A stretch of DNA of 64,000 nt, from the NCBI GenBank assembly GCA_963764465.1, contig CAVXSO010000007.1, positions 930,001 through 994,000 of the forward strand, read 5' to 3'. This DNA is from JAJXXT01 sp963764465 (lineage in GTDB: Bacteria; Pseudomonadota; Alphaproteobacteria; Acetobacterales; Acetobacteraceae). Every line of letters starts with the position of its first letter. Within the stretch, counting starts at the first letter, position 1. Below are positions 51,768 through 59,499 of the stretch, piece after piece. The position numbers and the translations under genes were made by a program. The notes under the pieces are model-generated. The model was not told where the DNA came from and ran no database searches. It worked only from the letters and a program-made list of their open reading frames with translations.

Positions 51768-52098
51768 GAATCGTTCGACCGTAATCGATTGGGCGTGTCA
51801 CTTGTCACGCCAAAATCATTGTCGAGGCGCGATCAATTCGTGCCCTGTTCGGCGTGTTCATTTCTTGTGCCGGCGCGAAAATGACGCTGGCGCCCGCCAC
51901 GAGGGCCGGGCAGGATAAATCCGGAGGCAGGGGCCCGCACATGGCAATGGCGATCCACGGAGGCTGCTCGTTCGACCGGCTTTGTTCCGGGGGCAATCCC
52001 GACCGTCCGTTCGCGGCGGCTCCCGTCTTTACGCACTTCCATTCATCGAGGACAGAAGAGCGGGCCCAGTGTCATCGGCCCTGCCAAGGGAAACAGGC
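51768..52098. other. Intergenic region (331 bp) upstream of the Hint protein
   Basis: The first 45 bp hold an inverted repeat, GGCGTG...CACGCC (51792-51811), possibly a terminator for the TusA-like gene. Further along, an ATG at 51941 with GGAGG upstream opens a 53-codon frame ending in an ATGA overlap with the Hint gene start; coding support is weak. The spacing before 52099 includes AAGGGA as a likely ribosome site. No tRNA, riboswitch or clear promoter is visible to me. Confidence 0.5.
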
Positions 52099-54624
52099 AT
52101 GAGCGGCGTCGCTACAGACATCACATCGCTGAATAACGAAATCGGCGCCGCCGAGGCGCTGACCGCCGGATCCTATACGATCCAGCTCGCCGCCAACATC
52201 ACCTACGATGTCGCGCTGGCGCCCATCTCGCTGCACAACGGCGTGTCGCTGACCATCGACGGCGGCGGTGACACGCTCGCTGCTGGCGCCTCGCTGCGCG
52301 GGTTCACCGTGCTCGCCGGGGCGGTGACATTCGAGCATCTCACGGTCACCAACACGACGGCGAAGGGCGGCGCCGGTAGCGCGGGCGGCGGTGGCGGTGC
52401 CGGGCTTGGCGGTGGCCTGTTCGTGGGCGCGGCCGGCGTCGTGACGCTGAGCGATGTCAGCTTCACCGGCGACAAGGCGATCGGCGGCAACGGCGGGTCC
52501 GGCGGCAAGGGCAAGGCCGGCGGGCAGGCCGGCGCGACATCGACGGCCGGAAACGCTGGCGTGACGGCTATTCCCAACACGCACGGCTATGGCCCCAACG
52601 GCTTTGGCGGCGGGAATGGCGGCTATGGCGGCAGCGGCACGCAGGGCGGCGCGGGCGGAAAGGGAGGCGGCAGCGGGACCAACGGGCACGGCAGCTACGG
52701 GCTCGGCAATGGCGGCGGCGCTGGGCTTGCTGGCCTTAGCGGCACCTATGGGTTCGCGGGCCATGGTTCGTTCTACGGAACGGGTGGCAACAGCGGCACG
52801 ACGCTGGGCGTCAATGGGTCGATAGGCCTGGCCGGTCATGCCGGCAGTCCGGGGGGTGCGGGCGGCAATGGCGGCGATGGCGGCGCTGGTAACGCCGGGG
52901 GCGCGTTCGGCGGCGGCGGCGCTGGCGGCGCCGGTGGTGGTGGTGGTGGCGGCGGCGGCGGTGGTGGCGGCGGTGGTGGCGGTGGTGGTGGCGGCGGCGG
53001 CGCCGGCAACGACTACAACAACACGCCCGCCACGAACTCCGGCTCCGGCGGCAGCGGCAACTCCGGCGGGGCGGCGGGCCAGGGCGGGCTTGCGGGCAGT
53101 GGCGGTTCCGGCGGCACGGGTGGCGCTGCGGGGTTCGGCGCGGGGGCGGGCGGCTATGGCGCCAGCGGCCTGAGCGGCGTCGTCGGGGCCAACGGGCTGG
53201 CCGGCGCGCCGGGCGGGGCTGGTACCGCGGGTGTCTACGCCTATCACAGCATCGGCGCCGGCGGCACCGGTGGCAACGGCGGCAACGGCGGCGATGGCGG
53301 CGGCGGCGGCGCTGGCGGCTATGGCGGCGCGGGCGGTGGCGGTGGCGGCGGCCTCGGCGCGGGCGGGGCAATCTTCGTCCAATCAGGCGGCACGCTTGTC
53401 ATGGCCAGCGGGTCGCTCAGCGGCAATGCCGTCAACGGCGGCGCGGGCGGCGCGCCGGGCGGCGCAGGTGCCATCACGGGCGGCGCGGGCCAGGGCTTCG
53501 GCGCCGGCATCTTCCTTATGGGCAGCCAGACGCTGGCGCTCGATCCCGCGGCGGGGACGACACTGTCGATCGCCAACGCGATCGCCGACCAGTCGGGCTC
53601 CGATCCTACGGATGCTTATAGCGATCCCGGCAGCGGCGCGGTCGCCATGTCCGGCGCCGGCACCGTCGTTCTCAAGGCGGCCAACAGCTTTGTCGGTGGC
53701 ATCGCGCTCAGCGACGGCACGCTCGATCTTGCCGCCGTGAGTGCCGCCGGCAGCGGCGCGATCATGTTCGAGGGTGCGACGGGTGCCGCGCTGCAATTCA
53801 CCTCGGCGGACGCACCAGCTGTCGCGATCGAGCACCTTTCCGTCGGTGATACGATTGTCGTGTCCGGCTTCGTCGCGACATCAAGTATCGACAGTAACGG
53901 CACGCTGACGCTCGATCCCGCGAGCTCACCGGTCGAGATCGTGCTGCCGGACCGCACCACCGCCCAACTCACGGTCGCCACCGGCAGCGGCAACACCTAC
54001 ATCACCAGCAACGTGGCCGCCTGTTTTGCTACCGGAACGGGATTTACGACCGCGCGCGGGCGCGTCCCGGTGGAGGCGCTGCGTGTCGGCGACCTGGTTG
54101 CGACTGTCTCCGGCAGGCTGGCGCCGGTGGTGTGGGTCGGCCGGCGGCACCTGGACCTGCGCCGCCACGCGCGGCCGCACGACGTGATGCCGGTGCGGGT
54201 GCGGGCGGGCGCGTTCGGCAACGGTTTGCCGGCGCGCGACCTGGTGCTCTCACCCGACCACGCGGTGCTGATGGATGGCGCGCTGGTGCCAATCCGCCAC
54301 CTCGTCAACGGCGAAAGCATCGCGCAGGAAAGCCGGGAGCGCGTCACCTACTGGCACCTGGAACTCGCGGCGCACGACGTGATTCTGGCCGAGGGCCTGC
54401 CCTGCGAATCCTACCTCGACACCGGCAACCGAGGCGCGTTCGAGAACACGGACGGCCCCACGGAACTGCACCCGGATTTCGCGCGCGCGGTCTGGTCGGC
54501 GGATGGTTGTGCCGCGATCCTCACGGATCCCAGGGACCCCGCGTTGCGGGCGCGGCACACGGCGCTGCTGGCGCGTGCCTACAGCGACGCGCGCAGGACG
54601 AGCGCCGCGGCACCGCCAGGATAA
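52099..54624 (+). CDS. Glycine-rich beta-solenoid protein with C-terminal Hint domain
   Basis: The protein has 841 residues from ATG 52099 (AAGGGA seven nt upstream). Residues 1-90 look like right-handed beta-helix repeats (GVSLTIDGGGDTL, VTFEHLTVTNT). Residues about 90-440 are Gly-Gly-x/Gly-Asn-Gly low-complexity sequence including a run of 23 Gly. Residues 440-640 return to beta-helix strands (GTLVMASGSLSG, AGTVVLKAANSF). The rest is a Hint (intein-like autoprocessing) domain starting at Cys642 (ACFATGTGF), with VEALRVGDLV, LSPDHAVLMDG and IRHLVNG segments. No signal peptide is seen. Such proteins in Acetobacteraceae and Methylobacteriaceae are thought to be exported and self-cleaved at the Hint domain. 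The function of the glycine-rich part is unknown. Its end overlaps rimI by 46 nt. Confidence 0.85.
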   Translation: MSGVATDITSLNNEIGAAEALTAGSYTIQLAANITYDVALAPISLHNGVSLTIDGGGDTLAAGASLRGFTVLAGAVTFEHLTVTNTTAKGGAGSAGGGGGAGLGGGLFVGAAGVVTLSDVSFTGDKAIGGNGGSGGKGKAGGQAGATSTAGNAGVTAIPNTHGYGPNGFGGGNGGYGGSGTQGGAGGKGGGSGTNGHGSYGLGNGGGAGLAGLSGTYGFAGHGSFYGTGGNSGTTLGVNGSIGLAGHAGSPGGAGGNGGDGGAGNAGGAFGGGGAGGAGGGGGGGGGGGGGGGGGGGGGGGAGNDYNNTPATNSGSGGSGNSGGAAGQGGLAGSGGSGGTGGAAGFGAGAGGYGASGLSGVVGANGLAGAPGGAGTAGVYAYHSIGAGGTGGNGGNGGDGGGGGAGGYGGAGGGGGGGLGAGGAIFVQSGGTLVMASGSLSGNAVNGGAGGAPGGAGAITGGAGQGFGAGIFLMGSQTLALDPAAGTTLSIANAIADQSGSDPTDAYSDPGSGAVAMSGAGTVVLKAANSFVGGIALSDGTLDLAAVSAAGSGAIMFEGATGAALQFTSADAPAVAIEHLSVGDTIVVSGFVATSSIDSNGTLTLDPASSPVEIVLPDRTTAQLTVATGSGNTYITSNVAACFATGTGFTTARGRVPVEALRVGDLVATVSGRLAPVVWVGRRHLDLRRHARPHDVMPVRVRAGAFGNGLPARDLVLSPDHAVLMDGALVPIRHLVNGESIAQESRERVTYWHLELAAHDVILAEGLPCESYLDTGNRGAFENTDGPTELHPDFARAVWSADGCAAILTDPRDPALRARHTALLARAYSDARRTSAAAPPG
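52933..53001 (+). repeat. Run of 23 GGY glycine codons
   Basis: Twenty-three consecutive glycine codons, only GGT and GGC, form a slippage-prone triplet array inside the Hint-protein gene. It sits within a longer imperfect GGN-rich tract (about 52370-53370). Confidence 0.95.
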
Positions 54625-55010
54625 TAGTTCGGCCGCGTACCGACCTGAGTGAACCCCGCGTCGGCATAGAGCGCGAGGGCGGCTTCGTTCGCCGCCGCCA
54701 CTTCCAGGAACATCGAGGCAGCCCCGCGCGCACGGGCCTCTGCCATCGCGGCCGCAAGCAGAGCACGGCCGAGCCCGGAGCGGCGCGCCTCGGGCGAGAC
54801 GGCAAGGGTCAAAATTTCCGCCTCGTCGGAGGCGACGCGGGCGAGCACGAAGCCGCCGCGCGCGTCGATGAAGGCGAACGCGCCAGGCAGCTCCAGCTGC
54901 AAGCGCATCGCGTCCTCGCCCCAGCGCTCGCGCGGCGGGAAGCTCGCGGCGTGGATCGCCGCCATCGCCGCCGCGTGCGCGCCGCTCGCGCGGACCTGGC
55001 CGTCCGTCAC
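54579..55010 (-). CDS. rimI: GNAT N-acetyltransferase, probably RimI
   Basis: This 143-residue single GNAT domain has AAIHAASFPPRERWGED at the start, the acetyl-CoA loop ARRSGLGRALLAAAMAEARARGAAS (R/Q-x-x-G-x-G/A), and AANEAALALYADAGFTQVGTRPNYY, the RimI-type C terminus. It acetylates the N-terminal Ala of ribosomal protein bS18. It follows tsaB closely, the usual tsaB-rimI order. Its 3' end overlaps the convergent Hint gene by 46 nt. Confidence 0.85.
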   Translation of the reverse strand: MTDGQVRASGAHAAAMAAIHAASFPPRERWGEDAMRLQLELPGAFAFIDARGGFVLARVASDEAEILTLAVSPEARRSGLGRALLAAAMAEARARGAASMFLEVAAANEAALALYADAGFTQVGTRPNYYPGGAAALVLRASL

Positions 55011-55023
55011 GCGGAGACCCCGA

Positions 55024-55638
55024 TCACACCGGCGACGGGCGTCGCGGTGCCGCGGTCACGCGGGGTGCCTCGCCGTAGAGCGGCAGCGGCGGCAGGGGCG
55101 CGCGCGTACCCGCCAGGCGCTCGCGCGCGATCGCGGCGATCGCCTCGGCCGAGGTCTCGCGCGCCGGGGTCAGCATCACGTCCGCGCCGCGTGCCGCAAG
55201 CCAAGCCGCGGTGACCGGGGCCGCATTACCGGCAATCGCGACCGGCCCGTCGGGGCGGGGCAGGTCCGCAAAGGCGACCACCGCCGGATCCGTCCCGCGG
55301 ATCAGGTACACGTGGCCCGGGCGCGCGGCGAGTGCGACCCACAGCGCCCGGCCCGGAATGTCGCCGGTCACCGCCGCCAGCGCCTCGGCCGCCGCGACAC
55401 CCACGCACGGCACGGACCAGCCCTGCGCCAGGCCTTGGCCGAGGCTCGCCGCCGCGCGCAGGCCGGTGAAGCTGCCTGGCCCGACCCCGACCGCGACGGC
55501 ACCGGGTGGCGGGCGATCCGCAAGCAGGTTGCGCACCGAAAGCGCCAGGCCCGCCGCGTCGGCGGACGTGACGGAGCCGATCAGTGCCGACCCGACCAGG
55601 CTCGCGTGCCCGCCGGAAGCGCCGTCGATGACGAGGAT
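55024..55638 (-). CDS. tsaB: tRNA threonylcarbamoyladenosine biosynthesis protein TsaB (start codon unclear)
   Basis: The frame carries TsaB features: an N-terminal ILVIDGASGG (first strand of the ASKHA fold), GVGPGSFTGLRAAASLGQGLA, and a C-terminal ALPPLPLYGEAPRV. It partners TsaD (gene at 36682) in t6A synthesis. No ATG, GTG or TTG lies in frame near the conserved N terminus. The only canonical start is GTG at 55536, which would remove the first 34 residues including ILVID. I therefore show it from the ATC codon 55638 that begins ILVID; whether ATC, a CTG or something else is used is unknown. It sits 10 nt from the nitroreductase stop and 13 nt before rimI. Confidence 0.75.
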   Translation of the reverse strand: MLVIDGASGGHASLVGSALIGSVTSADAAGLALSVRNLLADRPPPGAVAVGVGPGSFTGLRAAASLGQGLAQGWSVPCVGVAAAEALAAVTGDIPGRALWVALAARPGHVYLIRGTDPAVVAFADLPRPDGPVAIAGNAAPVTAAWLAARGADVMLTPARETSAEAIAAIARERLAGTRAPLPPLPLYGEAPRVTAAPRRPSPV

Positions 55639-55648
55639 GGGCGCGGGG

Positions 55649-56233
55649 TCAGAGGATATCGGCGACCTCGGCGAAGTCGAAGCGCGGCGAGCGCTCGAAC
55701 AGGCCCTCGGGGTCGCCGTGGCCGATATTGATCAGGAAGTTCGACTTCCAGCCGCGGTAGGAGAAGAATTCCGCATCAACCTTGGCCTTGTCGAACCCGC
55801 TCATCGGCCCGCAATCGAGGCCGAGCGCGCGTGCCGCGAGGATGAAATAGCCGCCCTGCAGCGTGGAGTTGCGGAACGCCGTTTCCTCCGCGAGCGGCGG
55901 GTTGCCGGAGAACCAGGCGCGCGCATCAGCGTGTGGAAAAAGCTTCGGCAGCTGCTCGTAGAAATGCGGATCGTAGGCGACGATCGCGGTCACCGGCGCG
56001 TTCACGGTTTTCTCGAGGTTGCCGGCCGAGAGCGCGGGGCGCAGCCGCTCCTTGGAGCTCACGCTGCGCAGGAACAGGAAGCGCGCGGGCGAGCAGTTGG
56101 CGGAGGTCGGCGCCATCTTCATCAGGTCGAAGACGGCGCGGATCTCGTCGTCCGTCACCGGTTCCTCGGTCCATTTGTTGTGCGTGCGCGCGGTGCGGAA
56201 CAGCTGGTCGAGAGCAGGATCGTCGAGCTTCAT
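55649..56233 (-). CDS. Nitroreductase-family FMN oxidoreductase, malonic semialdehyde reductase-like
   Basis: The 194-residue protein matches the RutE/YdfG-associated nitroreductase pattern: LFRTARTHNKWTEEPVTDDE, APTSANCSPARFLF (flavin phosphate site), FYEQLPKLFPHADARAWF, FRNSTLQGGYFILAARALGLDCGPM and GWKSNFLINIGHG. In RutE this reduces malonic semialdehyde to 3-hydroxypropionate. No other rut gene is near, so pyrimidine degradation is not implied; a general FMN-dependent reductase role is equally possible. It heads the operon with tsaB and rimI. Confidence 0.82.
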   Translation of the reverse strand: MKLDDPALDQLFRTARTHNKWTEEPVTDDEIRAVFDLMKMAPTSANCSPARFLFLRSVSSKERLRPALSAGNLEKTVNAPVTAIVAYDPHFYEQLPKLFPHADARAWFSGNPPLAEETAFRNSTLQGGYFILAARALGLDCGPMSGFDKAKVDAEFFSYRGWKSNFLINIGHGDPEGLFERSPRFDFAEVADIL

Positions 56234-56324
56234 GCGAAAACCGTCGTTGCTGGGGAGGCCCGGCGTTAGCCCGCGCGCGTCGGGCGATCAAGCGCTGGCG
56301 GGGACCGGCACAGGCCCGCCAGGA

Positions 56325-56882
56325 TTACGCAAGCACCTGCTCGACCTTGCGCACTTCCGGCACGTAGTGGCGCAGCATCGTCTCGATGCCGTGCTTGAGC
56401 GTCGCCGTGGAGGACGGGCAGCCGGAGCAGGCGCCCTGCATGTGCAGCCGCACCACGCCGTCGCGGAAGCCGCGGAAGACGATGTCCCCGCCATCGCCGG
56501 CCACCGCCGGGCGCACGCGCGTATCCAGGAGTTCCTTGATCTGGGCCACCACCTCGGCGTCCTCCGGCGCGCAATCCTCCTCGATCGCGGCGGCGGCGGC
56601 GGCCAGAGCGGGCTCGCCGGAGAGTGCGTGGTCCATGATCGCGCCCAGCACCCGCGCCTTGAGCTGCGCCCAGTCGGCGCCGTCGGTCTTGGTCACGGTG
56701 ACGAAATCGGCGCCGAGGAAGACGCGCGCGACGCCATCCAGCGCGAATAGCCGCGCGGCCAGCGGGCTGGTCGCTCCGTCCACCTTCTCGGCGAAATCCG
56801 CCGTGGCGGCGCCGGCGACCTCGCGGCCGGGGAGGAATTTCAGCGTGGCGGGATTGGGCGTGCCTTCGGTCTCGATGAACAT
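56325..56882 (-). CDS. Nfu-type iron-sulfur scaffold protein (NifU-like C-terminal family)
   Basis: The protein has 185 residues from ATG 56882 (an earlier in-frame Met at 56894 is possible). The N-terminal Nfu_N domain begins MFIETEGTPNPATLKFLPG. The C-terminal NifU domain contains IVFRGFRDGVVRLHMQGACSGCPSS, where the C-x2-C pair binds a transferable 4Fe-4S cluster. It supplies clusters to client proteins and belongs to the Nfu1 type common in alphaproteobacteria and mitochondria. It is a single gene, convergent with none; 90 bp separate it from the nitroreductase start. Confidence 0.92.
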   Translation of the reverse strand: MFIETEGTPNPATLKFLPGREVAGAATADFAEKVDGATSPLAARLFALDGVARVFLGADFVTVTKTDGADWAQLKARVLGAIMDHALSGEPALAAAAAAIEEDCAPEDAEVVAQIKELLDTRVRPAVAGDGGDIVFRGFRDGVVRLHMQGACSGCPSSTATLKHGIETMLRHYVPEVRKVEQVLA

Positions 56883-56954
56883 CTGTCTCTCCAACCGGAC
56901 TATCCAGGTCCTGATAACGCTACATCGGCCGTCCGGCCGCCGATGGCAAGGGGT

Positions 56955-57701
56955 TCAGGGGATCTCGCAGGCGGGGGCCAGCAACTCTTCCGCGCCAGCT
57001 GGGTTGCCGCGCTCGGGGTTGGCCGCCGTGGCAAGAAGGAAAAAGCCCGGGCCGGCGCCGAACCGCGCGCCCACCACGGCAAGCGAGAAACCGCCCATGT
57101 CGGCGCGCGCCGTCGGCAGTTCCGCGAGGCGCTCGAACGGCGTCGGATGGCCAAGGTCGCGGCCCAGGATGCGCATCACGCGGTACGGGTGCTTTCCGTA
57201 GAGAAAGTCCGGCGCGGACCAGATGTCCGGCGCCATGCCCGCGCGCGCGGCGAGTTGCGCGCGCACGTCCGGGCGCACGCAACCGACATGGATGTGCAGC
57301 TGCATCTGGCTGCGAGCGGTGGGCGAGTTGATGGCGAGCATCACCCACCCGCGGTCGAGCGGGTGCCCCAGCCGTTGCGCCACCAGGTCGCGCCCGGCCC
57401 AGGCGTCGGCGAACCAGTCGGGCGCGTTCGCTGCCAGCACCGCCGGATCCTCGATGCCGGTCACCCGCGCCGTGGGGATCAGCAGGTATTGCTGCGGCTT
57501 ATTCGGGGAGTTGTCCTTGAGCAGCGCCCAGCCGGCCCCGGGATCGACGCGGGCGCAGACGCCACTGCCCTTCCCTGCCTCCGCCGCCGGCTCGCAGTTG
57601 CGGTGGACGATCTTCCAGAGTGCGTCAGGATCCGCGCGCGCCACCGGGGCCGCGAGCAACAAGAGGCACGCCGCGAAAAGCAGCCTAATCCGTACGAACA
57701 T
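56955..57701 (-). CDS. CDP-diacylglycerol diphosphatase (Cdh family)
   Basis: The 248-residue protein begins with a signal peptide (LLFAACLLLLAAPVARA). The mature part has the Cdh pattern: CEPAAEAGKGSGVCARVD, YLLIPTARVTGIED and a HIT-like motif SQMQLHIHVGCVRPDV with the catalytic His region, then GFFLLATAANPERGNPAGAEELL at the end. Cdh hydrolyses CDP-diacylglycerol to phosphatidate and CMP in the periplasm. Its first 17 nt overlap the end of the L,D-transpeptidase gene. Confidence 0.87.
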   Translation of the reverse strand: MFVRIRLLFAACLLLLAAPVARADPDALWKIVHRNCEPAAEAGKGSGVCARVDPGAGWALLKDNSPNKPQQYLLIPTARVTGIEDPAVLAANAPDWFADAWAGRDLVAQRLGHPLDRGWVMLAINSPTARSQMQLHIHVGCVRPDVRAQLAARAGMAPDIWSAPDFLYGKHPYRVMRILGRDLGHPTPFERLAELPTARADMGGFSLAVVGARFGAGPGFFLLATAANPERGNPAGAEELLAPACEIP

Positions 57702-58179
57702 GCAACGATATCATCCCTTCCGCGAGCAGCGCCAGCAGGTCGGGCAGCGACAGCGCCACGCAGCCCTCGGTCGGCGCGTAATCCCCGCGCGCGAGATGCA
57801 GGAAAATGGCACTGCCCCGGCCACGCACAACCGGATCGTCATTCCAGCCCAGCACGCCGACGAGGTCGTAGAGATGGTCGTTGCGCGACAGTTCCTCGTG
57901 CCGCGCCGGGTGCGGCAGCGCGATCTGGCGGTTGTAGTCGGCGTGCGCGGGATCGTCGCACCAGCCATCCGTGGCGCTGATCGGCTCGCGCGGCAGGGCG
58001 CCAGGCGGTGGGGCGATGCGGTCGGCGCGGTAGAGCAGGCGGCGCAGCGGGAGCGGGCCGGCGGGTGTCGCGCCATCGCCCTCGCGCTTCGCCGTGGTGA
58101 TGCCGGAGCGGCCGAGCGCGCAGCGCAGGCGCCGGCCGCGCCAGGAAAGCGTTCCGTCAGCGCGGACTTCAGCAATCAT
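57685..58179 (-). CDS. L,D-transpeptidase family protein (YkuD-type)
   Basis: The protein has 164 residues from ATG 58179. The YkuD catalytic region is present: GSAIFLHLARGDYAPTEGCVALS, with the His and the Cys nucleophile in TEGCV. The N terminus has RWRGRRLRCALGRSGI, a plausible membrane-proximal start without a clear signal peptide. These enzymes cross-link peptidoglycan (3-3 links) or attach proteins to it. A lack of signal peptide means export is uncertain. It overlaps the Cdh gene by 17 nt and ends 10 nt from ribA. Confidence 0.82.
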   Translation of the reverse strand: MIAEVRADGTLSWRGRRLRCALGRSGITTAKREGDGATPAGPLPLRRLLYRADRIAPPPGALPREPISATDGWCDDPAHADYNRQIALPHPARHEELSRNDHLYDLVGVLGWNDDPVVRGRGSAIFLHLARGDYAPTEGCVALSLPDLLALLAEGMISLHVRTD

Positions 58180-58189
58180 TGGTCTCGGG

Positions 58190-59311
58190 TCACGGATCGA
58201 GCAGATGCCCGAAGCGCGCCGCCTTGGTCGCAAGATACGCGTCGTCCACGCCGTTGGCCTGGATCACGATCTTCTCGCGCGCCACGACCTCGATGCCGCA
58301 GGCGGAAAGCGCCTCCACCTTCGCGGGGTTGTTGGTCAGCAGCCGCAGCCGCGCTATGCCCAGTTCGCGCAGCATCGTCGCCGCGATCAGGAAGCTGCGC
58401 TCGTCCGCCCCCCAGCCCAGCGCGCGGTTTGCATCCACCGTGTCGAGCCCGCGATCCTGCAGCGCGTAGGCGCGCAGCTTGTTGACCAGGCCGATGCCGC
58501 GCCCTTCCTGCGCGAGGTAGAGCAGGACGCCATGCCCCTCGGTGGCCATGCGGGCGACGGCGCCGCGCAGCTGGTCGCCGCAGTCGCAGCGCAGCGAGCC
58601 CAGCAGATCGCCGGTGAAACATTCCGAGTGCAGGCGTACCAGGGGGGCGTCCTGCGCCGCCGGATCGCCGATGACGATCGCCAGGTGCTCGATGCCGGCA
58701 TCTGGCGCGCGGAAGGCGACGAGCCGCGCGTCGCGCGCGTCCGCGAGCGGCACCGGCGCCTCGGCGACGCGGGTCAGGGCCGCGGCTTCGCTCACCGGGT
58801 AGGCGAGCACGTCCTCGGCCGTGACCGCGAGCAGCGGCCCGGCCTCGGCCTCGGCCGGCAGGCGTCCGGCCAGCACCGCGGGCAGCAGGCGCGCGAGCTT
58901 CGCCAGCGCGAGTGCCGCCTGTGCGCCGGTCGGGGCGGCGGCCTGGGTGGCGATGGGGCGCGCCGGCTCCGGCGGCTTCGGCATCTCCCGCGTGGGGTCG
59001 GCGAGTGCCCGCAGCACGCCCGGGGCCAGACCCGGCAGGGCCAGCGCCTGTGGTGCCGGCTCCACAGGGCGGTGCAGCACCGCGGCGGCACGCGCCGGCT
59101 CCAGCAGCAGCACGGGCGCGGTCGCCAGCGCCTCGAATTCGGCGATACCGCTGGGCCCGGCGGTTTCGGCGGCAATCAGCAGCAGGTTCTCGGCACCGAT
59201 CAGCACCACCGGGGCGCCGCGGCGCAGTTCCGCGACGGCGCGGTGGACGGCGCGCAGCGCCTCGAGGCGCGGGGAGGGTTCCGGGCGGGCGGGGACAGGT
59301 CGAGCGGGCAT
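58190..59311 (-). CDS. ribA: GTP cyclohydrolase II with a degenerate N-terminal RibB-like domain
   Basis: The protein has 373 residues from ATG 59311 (ATG 59377 is possible). The C-terminal ~200 residues are intact RibA: HSECFTGDLLGSLRCDCGDQL with the three zinc Cys, EGRGIGLVNKLRAYALQ, and RLLTNNPAKVEAL. It opens GTP in riboflavin synthesis. The N-terminal ~170 residues follow the RibB (DHBP synthase) layout, but where RibB has its acidic catalytic loop (DDEDREN type) this one has only VVLIGAENLLLIAAE, so that domain is probably inactive. Confidence 0.88.
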   Translation of the reverse strand: MPARPVPARPEPSPRLEALRAVHRAVAELRRGAPVVLIGAENLLLIAAETAGPSGIAEFEALATAPVLLLEPARAAAVLHRPVEPAPQALALPGLAPGVLRALADPTREMPKPPEPARPIATQAAAPTGAQAALALAKLARLLPAVLAGRLPAEAEAGPLLAVTAEDVLAYPVSEAAALTRVAEAPVPLADARDARLVAFRAPDAGIEHLAIVIGDPAAQDAPLVRLHSECFTGDLLGSLRCDCGDQLRGAVARMATEGHGVLLYLAQEGRGIGLVNKLRAYALQDRGLDTVDANRALGWGADERSFLIAATMLRELGIARLRLLTNNPAKVEALSACGIEVVAREKIVIQANGVDDAYLATKAARFGHLLDP

Positions 59312-59499
59312 TCGGTGCAATCGTTCGCAGCGTTCAGACACCCCATGTAGGGGCAAATCCCCGCTATCGGGAGTCATAAGGGGTCTGTGGCTGACACATA
59401 AAGGCCGTGATCCTGAATTGATCTGGATCCAAGCCATCTGCCGGCGGCATCGGTAAATTGGCTCGACAATCGTGGCCAATGCATGGTGAGAGAACAACG

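Noticed and set aside
52072..53382. 436-codon minus-strand frame opposite the glycine-rich gene
   Set aside because: It is the complement of GGN repeats, giving Ala/Pro-rich nonsense; no start site or motif.
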